Origin: Amycolatopsis nalaikhensis
GTDB lineage: Bacteria > Actinomycetota > Actinomycetes > Mycobacteriales > Pseudonocardiaceae
Length of the DNA stretch: 64,000 bases
Direction: 5' to 3'
Assembly (NCBI RefSeq): GCF_030264295.1
Contig: NZ_CP127173.1
Location: 1,867,501-1,931,500, forward strand
The position numbers and the translations under genes are program-made. Below the pieces are notes generated by a model that saw nothing but the letters and a program-made list of their open reading frames with translations, ran no database searches and was not told the DNA's origin. Of this stretch, positions 8,466 to 17,687 are shown piece after piece (within the stretch, counting starts at the first letter, position 1; every line of letters begins with the position of its first letter).

Positions 8466-8759
8466 TCAGAACAGGCCCTCGACGGCCTTGTCCGTGCTCT
8501 GGTAGCCGTCGGCGATCTGCGGCAGGGCGGCGGCGATCTGCGCCAGAACCTGCTTCAGGTCCTCGAACTTCTGGTCCCAGGTGCGCTGGGCCTGGTCGTA
8601 CTGCTCCTTCGCGGAACCGGTCCAGGTGGTGACCAGCGGGCGGAGGTCGTCCTTCAGGCGGTCGAAGGCCTGCTGCAGCTCGTTGCCCGTGCTGTTGCAG
8701 TCCTCGGCGGCCGCGTGGATGGTGGCGTAATTGACGACAATGCCGGCGCCATCAGGCAT
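8466..8759 (-). CDS. esxT: WXG100 protein, EsxT-like
   Basis: This 97-residue ESAT-6-family protein has the helix-turn-helix signature with W46-T-G48 and a C-terminal YxxxD/E export signal (Y86-QST-D90). It should form a heterodimer with the product of the neighbouring gene (8821-9138) and be exported by the ESX machinery. Its position and order match Rv3444c (esxT) of the mycobacterial ESX-4 locus, and its YxxI start and L...PL...W pattern resemble EsxT. A terminator follows. The specific esxT label is inferred from synteny more than from sequence. Confidence 0.85.
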   Translation of the reverse strand: MPDGAGIVVNYATIHAAAEDCNSTGNELQQAFDRLKDDLRPLVTTWTGSAKEQYDQAQRTWDQKFEDLKQVLAQIAAALPQIADGYQSTDKAVEGLF

Positions 8760-8820
8760 GATGTGCTCCTTCTGTGCTGTGGAAGTTTTGGGTGTGGGAA
8801 AGAAAGTTCAGGGGTGACAC

Positions 8821-9138
8821 TCAGCCGAGGGCCTCGAAGCCCTTGTTCAGGGCCGCGATGGTCTCCTGCTGCTGCTGCTCGGAGCGCTCGTACTTCGAAC
8901 CGGCTTCGCGGAGCAGGTCGGCGATGCGCTGCAGCGCCTGGTTCATCTGGCGGGCGTCGTCGTCGAAGCGCTGCATGACGTGGTCGAACGCCTTCTGCGC
9001 CTCACCCTGCCAGCCCGCGCGGGTCGCCTCGATGCGGTCGCGCAGCGTGGCCAGGTTGCTGTCCATGCCCGAGCGGACCTCGGTCACGCGACCCTCGGCC
9101 TCGGTGAACTGCTGCGGTGTTCCCTGGAATCCAGCCAT
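8821..9138 (-). CDS. esxU: WXG100 protein, EsxU-like
   Basis: This 105-residue WXG100 protein has W43-Q-G45 between two predicted amphipathic helices and a YxxxD/E motif (Y83-ERS-E87). It lies 61 bases upstream of the esxT-like gene in the same orientation, forming a classic pair. Position corresponds to Rv3445c (esxU) in ESX-4. The 253-base gap on its 5' side suggests that the pair has its own promoter. Both members of this pair carry a YxxxD/E tail, whereas in typical pairs only the CFP-10-like partner does. Confidence 0.85.
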   Translation of the reverse strand: MAGFQGTPQQFTEAEGRVTEVRSGMDSNLATLRDRIEATRAGWQGEAQKAFDHVMQRFDDDARQMNQALQRIADLLREAGSKYERSEQQQQETIAALNKGFEALG

Positions 9139-9391
9139 GCTGGAACCCCCTTCTCAAGTGTGGTCGTCCGTACCAGGTCTTGTTCGTTCGTACGGCCCTA
9201 CGACGGAGACACTGCCACGTCCGGTTCCCCCTTGTCGTGCTTTGCCCGCAAGTAGTTGCTTGCGTTAACGCCGCACCGGGGAACCGATCGCCGCGGGTAT
9301 TCCGAAACGGCACCGACATGGCGATCCGTCACCCGAAAATGCGTTCTCCACCAGCGGGGTTAGCACACGCACAGCGAGCACCTCGGGGTAC

Positions 9392-9748
9392 TCAGCCGTC
9401 CCGTTTCATGATTCGCATCTGGGAAAAGTCCTCCTCGTCGTCACCCGATCGAGGGGGACGCGCGGGAGATTGCGAACGCGAAGGAACCGGATCGGCGGGA
9501 TCGGGAACCGACGGCACGGCCAATCCGCGGGCGCGGCGGAACCGTTCCGCGGCGGCGCGGAGCGTGCCGGGCGTCGGATCGCCGGGCTTCGCGCCGCGGC
9601 CGCTGCGCTTGAGCAGCTCGACGTTTTCGCTGTGGTGGCGCCGCGTGCGCGCGAGCGCGTTCCCCGCGACGCGCCGGGAGTGCGTCACCGCGTCCTGGCC
9701 GATCCGCTTGAAGGACGCCGCGGCGCTATCGAATTCTTCGGACGGCAC
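9392..9748 (-). CDS. Small hypothetical protein in the ESX operon
   Basis: This 118-residue basic protein starts with GTG 9748 (protein VPSEEFDSAAASFKRIGQD). A good Shine-Dalgarno (GGAGGG) precedes it, and it starts 14 bases after the Hsp70-fusion stop. The N-terminal half (about residues 1-55) looks helical, with Arg/His-rich sequence; the C-terminal half is Pro/Ser/Asp-rich and probably disordered. I recognise no family. Tight linkage to the Hsp70 fusion suggests a role in the same ESX process. Confidence 0.6.
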   Translation of the reverse strand: MPSEEFDSAAASFKRIGQDAVTHSRRVAGNALARTRRHHSENVELLKRSGRGAKPGDPTPGTLRAAAERFRRARGLAVPSVPDPADPVPSRSQSPARPPRSGDDEEDFSQMRIMKRDG

Positions 9749-9762
9749 CGCGTGCCCTCCTC

Positions 9763-11760
9763 TCAGTCGAGGATTTCCACCGTGCGCACGGCTTGCACGC
9801 ACGCCGCGCTCACCCGGTCGCGCAGCTGCGGCGTGGCGTACTGGCAGCCGACGTGGACGCGGATCCGGCCCTTCGCCAGGACGTACCAGTCGACCTGGAG
9901 GTCGGGCCGGTCCGGCTTGCGCTCGTGGTAGCCGATCACCATCTTGCCCGCGTACGACAGGTTCGGCGTGATCGCGCTCCAGCGCTCGGGCTCGCTCACC
10001 GCGTAGCGCTTGAGCTCGTCGACGAGCTTCTGCGGCTCGGCGGTCGCGTCGTAGTCCATGACGTACTCCTGGGCGACCAGGAGGTCGTTGCCGTCCCGGG
10101 AATCCTGCGGGTGGATGACGACCTGCTTGTCGGCGACCCGGTCGTCGGTCTGCACCCAGTCTTCCGGCGAGACGAACTTGAAGTCGTACTGCGCCAGCGT
10201 CCGGCCGGTCTCGGCCTGGCCGCCGGGGTCGCCGAAGAGGAACACACCGCCGACGACGAGTGCGGCCACGACGACCACGGCGACGCCGACCAGGCCCCAG
10301 AGCTTCCCGCGGCTCTTCTTCTTGCCAGGCTGCTCGGCCGGGGCCCCTTCGGCGCGCGCGGCACCGAACTGGGCGGGCTGCCCGGCGGGCGGCGTCCACG
10401 GCCGCGCCGCGGGCTGCCCGTGCGGCGGCGACGGCGGCGGGGCCGGGCGGTTCGCGTTCGGCGGGAACCCGCCGGGTGCGGGACGCGGCGGCGCGGGCCG
10501 CGGGGCGACGTCGCCGGGGCGGACGACCTCCGTGCGCTGCGCCGCCGGGTTGAGGGCACCGCCGGGCACCGCGCCCATGCGGGCCATCGCTTCGCCGGGG
10601 AGGGCGCCGGTGCGGTCGGGGTCCACGAGCACGGCCCGCAGCGCACCGCGCGCGACGACCGTCTCGGGCTGGTCGAGGCTGGTCGGCACCACGCCGGTGC
10701 GCTCGTGCACCAGCCGGGAGATCATCGGGATCCGGCTCGACCCGCCGACCAGGAAGATCGCGGTGAGCTGCTTCGGCCGCAGGCCCGCGTCACCGATCGC
10801 CGCGACCGTCAGCTCCACCGCGCGGCCCAGCGGCGCGGCGATCAGCCGCTCGAGGTCTTCGCGGGTGACGTGCGCGTCGGCGAACGGCGGCGGCATCGGC
10901 ACGTCCGTGTAGGCGTGCCGCGACAGCGTTTCCTTCGCGCCGCGGATGTCCTGGCGCAGCACCCGCCGACATCGCCGGTCGACGAGCTCGCGCCCTTCGA
11001 CGAGCTGGCGCCACGCGTCCGGGTCCGCCGCGGAAACCAGCGAGCCGACGTGCTCCAGCAGCGCCTGGTCGATGTCCGCGCCGCCGAACCCGGGGTCGCC
11101 CCGGGTGGCGAGCACCTGGAAGCCACCGCGCTGCGGGCGGCCGGCGCGGTCCCGCGCGGTGTCCGGCGGCAGCCGCCGCACGACGCTGACGTCGACCGTG
11201 CCGCCACCGAGGTCCAGCACGGCCAGCGCGTCGCCGGGGCGGCCGCTGAACTCGACGGTGCGGTCGCTCGTCACGTCCTGCGGCGCGAACGTCGCCGCGT
11301 GGTAGACCGCCGCGGCGACCGGCTCCGGCACCAGCGCGACCTCGCGGGCCAGCCCGCCGGCGGCCTGCCGCAGCAGCCGGGTGCGGATGGCGCCCCAGTC
11401 GGCCGGGTGGGTCAGCACGAGCAGGTCGATCTCGGCCTCACCGGCCAGGCGGCGCGCCTCGGCGACCGCGCGGCCGAGGACCGCGTGCACGACGTCGGTG
11501 ACGCGCAGGACGTTCTCGCCGAGCAGCAGCTCGCCTTCGTCGATCCGCCGCTTCGGGTTCGGCTCGTACCGCGACGGGTCGACGGCCGCCTGCCGCTCGG
11601 CCTCCTGGCCGACGAACAGCGTGCCGTCCGCCGCCGCGTACACCGCCGAGGACATCAGCGGCTGGCCGTCGATCACCACGACCTGCGGCTCGCGCCCGTT
11701 CACCGAGGCGACGACACAGGTACTCGATGTCCCGAAGTCCACCGCAACCCGGACCGTCAC
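9763..11760 (-). CDS. Hsp70-family protein fused to a type VII secretion-associated domain
   Basis: This 665-residue protein combines three parts. Residues 1 to about 380 are a DnaK/Hsp70-type ATPase (VAVDFGTSSTCVV, DLGGGTVDVSVV, FLVGGSSRIPMI). A Pro-rich linker follows, with one membrane segment at about 483-505. The C-terminal 150 residues resemble the type VII secretion-associated family of Rv3446c (LVDELKRYAVSEPERW...). In M. tuberculosis Rv3446c occupies this same place between esxU and eccC4. The Hsp70 part is presumably cytoplasmic and the C-terminal domain extracytoplasmic. The peptide-binding domain of DnaK is absent. A role in substrate folding or ATP-dependent gating is inference. 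Confidence 0.85.
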   Translation of the reverse strand: MTVRVAVDFGTSSTCVVASVNGREPQVVVIDGQPLMSSAVYAAADGTLFVGQEAERQAAVDPSRYEPNPKRRIDEGELLLGENVLRVTDVVHAVLGRAVAEARRLAGEAEIDLLVLTHPADWGAIRTRLLRQAAGGLAREVALVPEPVAAAVYHAATFAPQDVTSDRTVEFSGRPGDALAVLDLGGGTVDVSVVRRLPPDTARDRAGRPQRGGFQVLATRGDPGFGGADIDQALLEHVGSLVSAADPDAWRQLVEGRELVDRRCRRVLRQDIRGAKETLSRHAYTDVPMPPPFADAHVTREDLERLIAAPLGRAVELTVAAIGDAGLRPKQLTAIFLVGGSSRIPMISRLVHERTGVVPTSLDQPETVVARGALRAVLVDPDRTGALPGEAMARMGAVPGGALNPAAQRTEVVRPGDVAPRPAPPRPAPGGFPPNANRPAPPPSPPHGQPAARPWTPPAGQPAQFGAARAEGAPAEQPGKKKSRGKLWGLVGVAVVVVAALVVGGVFLFGDPGGQAETGRTLAQYDFKFVSPEDWVQTDDRVADKQVVIHPQDSRDGNDLLVAQEYVMDYDATAEPQKLVDELKRYAVSEPERWSAITPNLSYAGKMVIGYHERKPDRPDLQVDWYVLAKGRIRVHVGCQYATPQLRDRVSAACVQAVRTVEILD

Positions 11761-11863
11761 CAGCAGCTCCCGCAGAGTTCGTCGCGTTCCCCCGCGCCCG
11801 GCAACCGGGACGCGCCCTCGGGGAGAAACCTACCCTCCGCCGGTGCGCGTCCCGCTGCCGTGC

Positions 11864-14800
11864 TCAGTCGGGGTTGATCCACGAGACCTGGATGAGCTGT
11901 TTGCCGAACTTGCGGGTGAGCATGGTGCCCCGCCCGGGCGGCATCGCCGAGGGTTTGATGTTGCCGACCAGGGCGCCTTCGTCGCGGGAGCCGTTCATCA
12001 CCATGCCCGGCGCCGCGATTTCCTTCAGCTTCCCGATGATCGGGTCATACATCGCCTTCGACGCGCCACCGGTACGACGGACCACGACCAGGTGCAGGCC
12101 GACGTCCTTGGCCTGGGGCAGGAAGTCGGAGATCTTCCGCAGCGGGTTGTTGGTCGAGGTCGCGACCAGGTCGTAGTCGTCGACCAGGATGAACAACTCC
12201 GGGCCCTTCCACCACGAGCGGGTCTTCAGCTGCTCCTGGGTGACGTCCGGGCCCGGCAGCCGGCGGGTCATCGAGTTGAACACGTCGCTGACCATGCTTT
12301 CCAGCTGCGCCGCCGACACCGCATACCCCAGCAGCGAATCACCCTGGATGAACCCGAGCATCGTGCGCCGGTAGTCCACCAGCAGAATCAACGCCTCCTT
12401 GGCGCTGTAGCGCTCGGAGATCCCGCGGGCGATCTGCCGCAGCAGGTTCGTCTTCCCCGACTCCCCATCGGCGAAGGCGTAGAAGTGCGGCTCGGCGTTG
12501 AAGTCCAGGTAGATCGGCTGCAGGTCCTCCTCGTTCACCCCGATCGGGATCAGCTTCGACTCCCGCTGGCCATCGAGCTTGAGGACCTCCTCGTAGGTGA
12601 TCATCTCCGGCAGCAGCCGCACCTGCGGCGCCACCCGCCCCCGCCACGCCCCCCGGATCTTCCCCACCGCGTCCGCCACCCCGGCGGCGATGGTTTCCGG
12701 GTCACTCGAGCCGTCGATGCGCGGCAACCCGCCCAGCATGTGCAGCTTCTCCCGCGTCAACCCCCGCCCCGGCCGCCCAGCAGGCACGTTGACCGCGACG
12801 CGGCGGTCGATGTCGGACTCGGTCGGATCACCCAGCCGCAGCTCGAAGCGGGTGCCGAGCATGTCCTTGATCGCCGGGCGGATGTCGGCCCACCGGTTCG
12901 CCGCGATCACCACGTGCACCCCATAGGACAGACCCTGCGTCGCCAGGCGGGTGATGGTGGTTTCCAGCTCCTCGAAGTCATCCCGCAGGGCTCGCCAGTT
13001 GTCCACGATCAGGAACGCGTCCCCGAACGGGTCCTGCTCCGCCCGGATCTCCCCACGGCGTTTGCGGTTGCGGAACTCGGTCATCGAGTCGATCCCCATC
13101 GCCCCGAACCGGCCCTCCCGCTCCGTGAGCAGGGTGGTCAGCTCGGCCACGATCCGCCGGGCCTTGTCCGGCTCGCGGCGCGCCACCGCGACCCCGCCGA
13201 CGTGGGGGAGGTCGGCGAGCCCGGCCAGGGTGCCGCCACCGAGGTCCAGGCAGTAGAACTGCGCCTCCTCCGGAGTGTGGGTCAACGCCATCGACATGAT
13301 CAGCGTCCGCAGCATCGTCGACTTCCCCGACTGCGGACCCCCCACGATCACCCCGTGCCCGGCCGCGCCGGAGAAATCCGCCCACAGCGGGTCGCGGCGC
13401 TGCTCATACGGCCGGTCGATGATCCCCAACGGCACCTGCAGGCGGCCGTTGCCGAAAAACCCGACCGGCGACAAACCCCGGTCATCAGTCGGGTTGAGGT
13501 TCGGCAACAAGGTGTCGAGGGAGTTGGGGTCCTTCAACGGCGGCAGCCACACCTCGTGCGCGGGCGGGCCCTGCCCCACCAGCCGCGACACGATCACATC
13601 CAACTCCGACGGTTCGACCGCCTCCTCCGACTGCGGCGCCTCCGGCGTGGGGGCCTCGATCTGCTGCGGCTCGGGTTCCTTGGGCAACTCGATGAAATCC
13701 GGCACGAACAACTGCGGACGCTTGTCCGCCCGCACCACCGTCGCCGCCGGACCCGCCGCCTTGATCCCCGCCGGCCGATACGGCCCCGACACATACGACG
13801 CCTTGAACCGCACCAGCGTCGAGGTGTCGTACTTCAGATAGCCGCCGCCGGGGACCGAGGGCAGCTCGAACGCGTCCGGGACGCCGATCGCGGCGCGGGA
13901 CTCGGCGGCGGAGAAGGTTTTGAGGCCGATGCGGTAGGACAGGTGCGAGTCCAGACCGCGCAGCTTGCCTTCCTCCAGCCGCTGGGAGGCCAGCAGCATG
14001 TGCATCTGCAGCGACCGGCCCAACCGGCCGATCGCGACGAACAAATCGATGAAGTCCGGCTTCGCCGCCAGCAACTCCGAGAACTCGTCACACACGATGA
14101 ACAACGCGGGCAGCGGATCGAGGTCGGCGCCGTTCTCGCGGGCCTTCTCGTACTCCCAGACGTTCTTGAAGTTACCGCCGTTCTTCAACGCCTCCTGACG
14201 GCGGTTCATCTCCCCGGCCAGGGCGTCCTTCATCCGGTCGACCAGGGTGACTTCGTCGGCGAGGTTGGTGATCACCGCGGAGACGTGCGGGGCCTTGTCC
14301 AGGCCCAGGAACGTCGCACCACCCTTGAAGTCGACCAGCACGAAGTTGAGCGTCGAGGAGGAGTGGGTGGCCAGCATGCCCAGGACCAGGGTGCGCAGGA
14401 ACTCCGACTTACCCGAACCCGTCGCGCCGATGCACAGCCCATGCGGGCCCATGCCCTCGGCCGCGGCCTCCTTGATGTCCAGCTCCACCGGCTGCCCGTA
14501 CTCGCCGACGCCGAACGGGACCCGGTAGCGGTCGCGGATCGGGCGGGGACGCCAGGCCTGCTGCACATCGAACGTCATCGGGTCACCGGGAATGCCGAGC
14601 AGCTCCAGCAGCGACGGGTTGGACAGCAGCGGCTCTTCGTCGCCGACGTCCTGCCCGGCCGCGCCACCGACGCGGTAGGGCGAGATCAGGCGGGCCAGCG
14701 ACTCGGTCTCGACCACGCTGAGGGTGTCCGGGCGGCCGAACCACTCGACGCCACCGGCGCTGCGCGCACCGAGACGATCCGGTTCCACGACCAGCCGCAG

Positions 14801-15874
14801 ACCGCGGCGGGCGGCCAGGTTGCCGATCGAGTCGGACAGGTCGATCAGGGTGACGCCGACCAGACCCTCTTCGAGGATGATCTGCTCTTCCCGGGTCACC
14901 TCGGCGTCGTCGATGATGATCACGACGTGGGGCTGGTCCGGCGCCGGGGTGGCGTTGCGGGAGAACCGCTGCCGGTCACGGAGTTCCTCGTCGAGCCAGT
15001 TCTCGATCTGGGCCAGCGAACCGGCCATCATGCGGAGCTGGCCGATGCCGTCGGACAGCGTCGGGTGCTGGACGTGCGGCAGCCACTTCGCCCACTCCCA
15101 CTCCTCCTTCGCGCGACCGGCGGTGGCGACCGCGATCAGCACGTCGTCGGGGCTGTGGAAGGAAACCAGCTGCGCGAGCATGGCGCGGGTGAGGCCGCGG
15201 GTCAGCGAGCGCTCGCCCTGCATGCTCACCGCGGCGAACCCGCGGAGGGTGATCTGGGTCGGCAGGTCCGGCACGATCGAGTGCGCACGCACGAACCGGC
15301 GCAGCGCGAGGGTGGCGATCGGCTCCAGCTCGTCGACCGGCCCGGTCTGCGGCGGCACCAGCCGCGTCGCGAGGCGGTGCGAGCTGCGCCCGACGCGCAG
15401 GTGCAGGAAGTCCTGGTCGTTCTGGCGACGTTCCCACATCCGGCGGCTGGCGGCCAGCGACCAGAGGGACTGGGGGTCGGGGTGCACCCACTCGAGCGCC
15501 GCGCGCTGGTCGACCATCGCCTCGCGGGCCCGGTCGCGCATCTGGCCGAGGTAGCGGAGGTAGTCCTTGCGATCTTCGTCCATCTCGGCGCGCTTGGCAC
15601 CGCCGCCCTTGCCACCGCCGCCGGCCATCATGCCCAGCGTCCCGACGACCATCATGCCGCCCATGGCCATCATCATCGGGTTCCGGTTGCTGGCCTGGAA
15701 CATGAAGACCATCATCCCGAGCGACGCGACGATCATGACGACCGGAAGGGCCTTCATGACGATGTTCCCGGGGATGACCCGGGGCACCTCGGGCGGCGGC
15801 TCGAGGTGCACCTCGCCGCCCGGCGGGCGAGGTGCCGCCAGCCGCGGCGACTTCTTGAACTGCAGCGTGCTCAT
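11864..15874 (-). CDS. eccC: Type VII secretion ATPase EccC (EccCa and EccCb as one protein)
   Basis: This 1336-residue protein is the motor of the ESX secretion complex. Two N-terminal membrane segments (about residues 30-80) precede three FtsK/SpoIIIE ATPase modules with Walker A motifs GATGSGKS (near 485), GGPQSGKS (near 845) and ADGESGKT (near 1135). The matching Walker B sites read ALFIVCDEF, DAFLIVDNW and ELFILVDDY; the second has Asn where Glu is usual. In mycobacterial ESX-1 this protein is split in two, but in ESX-4 and here it is single. I chose ATG 15874 (MSTLQFKKSPRLA) because GAGGGG lies upstream; an earlier ATG adds only MRGPS. Confidence 0.96.
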   Translation of the reverse strand: MSTLQFKKSPRLAAPRPPGGEVHLEPPPEVPRVIPGNIVMKALPVVMIVASLGMMVFMFQASNRNPMMMAMGGMMVVGTLGMMAGGGGKGGGAKRAEMDEDRKDYLRYLGQMRDRAREAMVDQRAALEWVHPDPQSLWSLAASRRMWERRQNDQDFLHLRVGRSSHRLATRLVPPQTGPVDELEPIATLALRRFVRAHSIVPDLPTQITLRGFAAVSMQGERSLTRGLTRAMLAQLVSFHSPDDVLIAVATAGRAKEEWEWAKWLPHVQHPTLSDGIGQLRMMAGSLAQIENWLDEELRDRQRFSRNATPAPDQPHVVIIIDDAEVTREEQIILEEGLVGVTLIDLSDSIGNLAARRGLRLVVEPDRLGARSAGGVEWFGRPDTLSVVETESLARLISPYRVGGAAGQDVGDEEPLLSNPSLLELLGIPGDPMTFDVQQAWRPRPIRDRYRVPFGVGEYGQPVELDIKEAAAEGMGPHGLCIGATGSGKSEFLRTLVLGMLATHSSSTLNFVLVDFKGGATFLGLDKAPHVSAVITNLADEVTLVDRMKDALAGEMNRRQEALKNGGNFKNVWEYEKARENGADLDPLPALFIVCDEFSELLAAKPDFIDLFVAIGRLGRSLQMHMLLASQRLEEGKLRGLDSHLSYRIGLKTFSAAESRAAIGVPDAFELPSVPGGGYLKYDTSTLVRFKASYVSGPYRPAGIKAAGPAATVVRADKRPQLFVPDFIELPKEPEPQQIEAPTPEAPQSEEAVEPSELDVIVSRLVGQGPPAHEVWLPPLKDPNSLDTLLPNLNPTDDRGLSPVGFFGNGRLQVPLGIIDRPYEQRRDPLWADFSGAAGHGVIVGGPQSGKSTMLRTLIMSMALTHTPEEAQFYCLDLGGGTLAGLADLPHVGGVAVARREPDKARRIVAELTTLLTEREGRFGAMGIDSMTEFRNRKRRGEIRAEQDPFGDAFLIVDNWRALRDDFEELETTITRLATQGLSYGVHVVIAANRWADIRPAIKDMLGTRFELRLGDPTESDIDRRVAVNVPAGRPGRGLTREKLHMLGGLPRIDGSSDPETIAAGVADAVGKIRGAWRGRVAPQVRLLPEMITYEEVLKLDGQRESKLIPIGVNEEDLQPIYLDFNAEPHFYAFADGESGKTNLLRQIARGISERYSAKEALILLVDYRRTMLGFIQGDSLLGYAVSAAQLESMVSDVFNSMTRRLPGPDVTQEQLKTRSWWKGPELFILVDDYDLVATSTNNPLRKISDFLPQAKDVGLHLVVVRRTGGASKAMYDPIIGKLKEIAAPGMVMNGSRDEGALVGNIKPSAMPPGRGTMLTRKFGKQLIQVSWINPD

Positions 15875-16066
15875 CGAAGGACCCCTCATTCAAACTCGAC
15901 GCCGCTTTGGTGCGCGAGGTGCGCGGAACAACCTATCGAACACCGCGGCGGAATTCCGGCGGATGCCGGAACCGCCCTCGTGAGCCCGGTCCCCTGCCCT
16001 CGGATCCGAGTGTACGACCCACCACCGACAGTAACGCGCAGGTTCGGCCCCGACCCGCACCCGGAC

Positions 16067-16155
16067 GGTGGGCTGAAGGGTCCTTTCCTCCCATCACATG
16101 ACAGGAAAGGACCCTTCAGCGCATCAGATGAGACGAACGTCCCCTTCAGCCCACC
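16067..16155. repeat. Composite inverted-repeat element with 30-base units
   Basis: The gap between divergent eccC and eccD (15875-16272) holds this 89-base element. Outer 14-base arms (16067-16080 and 16142-16155) are perfect complements. Nested inside is a second perfect 17-base pair (16073-16089 with 16103-16119). Read on the minus strand it contains two 30-base units starting CTGAAGGG, each ten codons long. A related, shorter copy lies at 49786-49830. No gene is otherwise visible in the gap, which must also carry the promoters for eccC and eccD. Confidence 0.75.
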
Positions 16156-16272
16156 CGGCGGGCGGTGACCTGACCTGCCGTTGCCGGTGAATTTCGGACG
16201 TTCGATGATGTCGGCACCGGGGTTCGGTATAAGTTCCCCCGGGAGCAGTCTCAACCGAGCGGGGGCAGTGCA

Positions 16273-17667
16273 GTGGCTACGGGCACGACAGTTTTCAGCA
16301 GGGTGACGGTCGTCGCGCCCTCCACGCGGATCGACGTGGCGCTGCCCGCCGACGTCGCGGTGGCCGATCTGCTGCCGATGCTGCTGGACATGGCCAAGGA
16401 GACCTCGCCGGACGGCGGGGCCCGGCACGGTGGCTGGGCGCTGGCCAAGCTCGGCGACGCCCCGCTCGACCCGAGCCGCACGCTCGCCTCGCTCGGCGTC
16501 GTCGACGGTGAGCTGCTCCAGCTCCGCAAGCGCAACGAGAACCCGCCGCCGCCGCTCTACGACGACGTCGTCGACGCCATCGCCGAGTCCTCGCCCGACA
16601 GCTTCCGGCCGTGGACCAAGGAGACGGCCAACCGCTTCGGGCACATCGCGGGCGGGCTGGCGCTGTTCGTCGCCGCCGTCGCGCTGTTCATGAGCGGCTC
16701 CTTCTACGGCGGCTCCGCGCTCGGCGCCGCCATCGCCGGCGGCATCGGTGCCATCGCCTGCGTCGCGGTCGGCGCGACGCTCGCCAAGGCCTACCACGCC
16801 GAAGCGACCGGGGTGCTGATCGCCGCGGCCGGCGGGCTGCCGCTGGCCTTCGTCAGCGGCTTCTACATCGTGCCCGGGCTCTCGCTGCGGGCGAACCTGC
16901 TGCTCGGCGCGGTCCTCGTGATCATCGTCGCCTCGGTCTGCATCATGGTGATCGGCGCGGGCATCACGACGTTCATCGCCGCCGCCACCGCGGGCACCTT
17001 CGGCGCGCTGGCCTTCCTCTTCGGCACGCTCGTCGCGCACCCGGCGGCCGGCATCGCGGCCGGCACGGTCGCGGTCGCCCTCGCCTGCATCTCGTTCCTG
17101 CCGCGCGCCACGATCTGGCTGGCGAAGCTGCCGCTGCCGCACGTCCCGAGCAACGCCGAAGAGCTCAAGGAAGACTCCGGCTTCCCGGACTACCGCGCGA
17201 TCGAGCGCCGCACGGCGGTGGCGCACAACTACATGACCGGCCTGATGATCGGCTGCGGCGCCACCGTCGCCATCTCCGCGATCATCGCCGCCACCGCGCC
17301 CGGCGCGTTCGGCATCATCCTCGGCGTCGTCGCGACGCTCGTGCTGCTCCTGCGCGCCCGCGCGTACGCCAACGGCAGCCAGGCGATCGCCCTGCTGACC
17401 ACGGGCCTCGTCGCGGCGACCGGGATCGGGATCGGCTGGCTCGTCTCGGCCAGCGCCGAGAACCGCCTCCTGTACGTCTTCGGCGTGCTGGTCCTGCTCG
17501 CCGCGGGCGCGCTCGTCGTCGGCGTGATCTTCCCGAACCAGCGCTTCTCGCCGCCGCTGCGCCGCACCGTGGAGATCATCGAAGGCATCTGCATCGCCTC
17601 GGTGCTCCCGCTCGCCCTGGGTGTGATGGATCTCTACACCACCCTGCGGCACCTGAACTTCAAGTGA
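16273..17667 (+). CDS. eccD: Type VII secretion membrane channel protein EccD
   Basis: This 464-residue integral membrane protein begins at GTG 16273. The N-terminal ~85 residues form the ubiquitin-like (YukD) domain. The rest contains about eleven hydrophobic segments (for example LALFVAAVALFM, GVLIAAAGGLPLAFV, LLLGAVLVIIVASVCIMVIGA), as expected for EccD, which lines the ESX membrane pore as a dimer. It is divergent from eccC and is followed 20 bases later by mycP. The same eccD-mycP pairing occurs in ESX-4. Confidence 0.95.
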   Translation: MATGTTVFSRVTVVAPSTRIDVALPADVAVADLLPMLLDMAKETSPDGGARHGGWALAKLGDAPLDPSRTLASLGVVDGELLQLRKRNENPPPPLYDDVVDAIAESSPDSFRPWTKETANRFGHIAGGLALFVAAVALFMSGSFYGGSALGAAIAGGIGAIACVAVGATLAKAYHAEATGVLIAAAGGLPLAFVSGFYIVPGLSLRANLLLGAVLVIIVASVCIMVIGAGITTFIAAATAGTFGALAFLFGTLVAHPAAGIAAGTVAVALACISFLPRATIWLAKLPLPHVPSNAEELKEDSGFPDYRAIERRTAVAHNYMTGLMIGCGATVAISAIIAATAPGAFGIILGVVATLVLLLRARAYANGSQAIALLTTGLVAATGIGIGWLVSASAENRLLYVFGVLVLLAAGALVVGVIFPNQRFSPPLRRTVEIIEGICIASVLPLALGVMDLYTTLRHLNFK

Positions 17668-17687
17668 CCGGATCGGGTGAATCTCGG

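Noticed and set aside
16067..16155. Possible CRISPR array because of 30-base periodicity
   Set aside because: Only two full units are present, they are adjacent rather than separated by unique spacers, and they form nested palindromes.
11381..16168. Very long plus-strand open frame of about 1595 codons
   Set aside because: It is antisense to eccC, an unmistakable gene, and its protein is Arg/His/Val-rich low-complexity sequence typical of shadow frames at this GC content.
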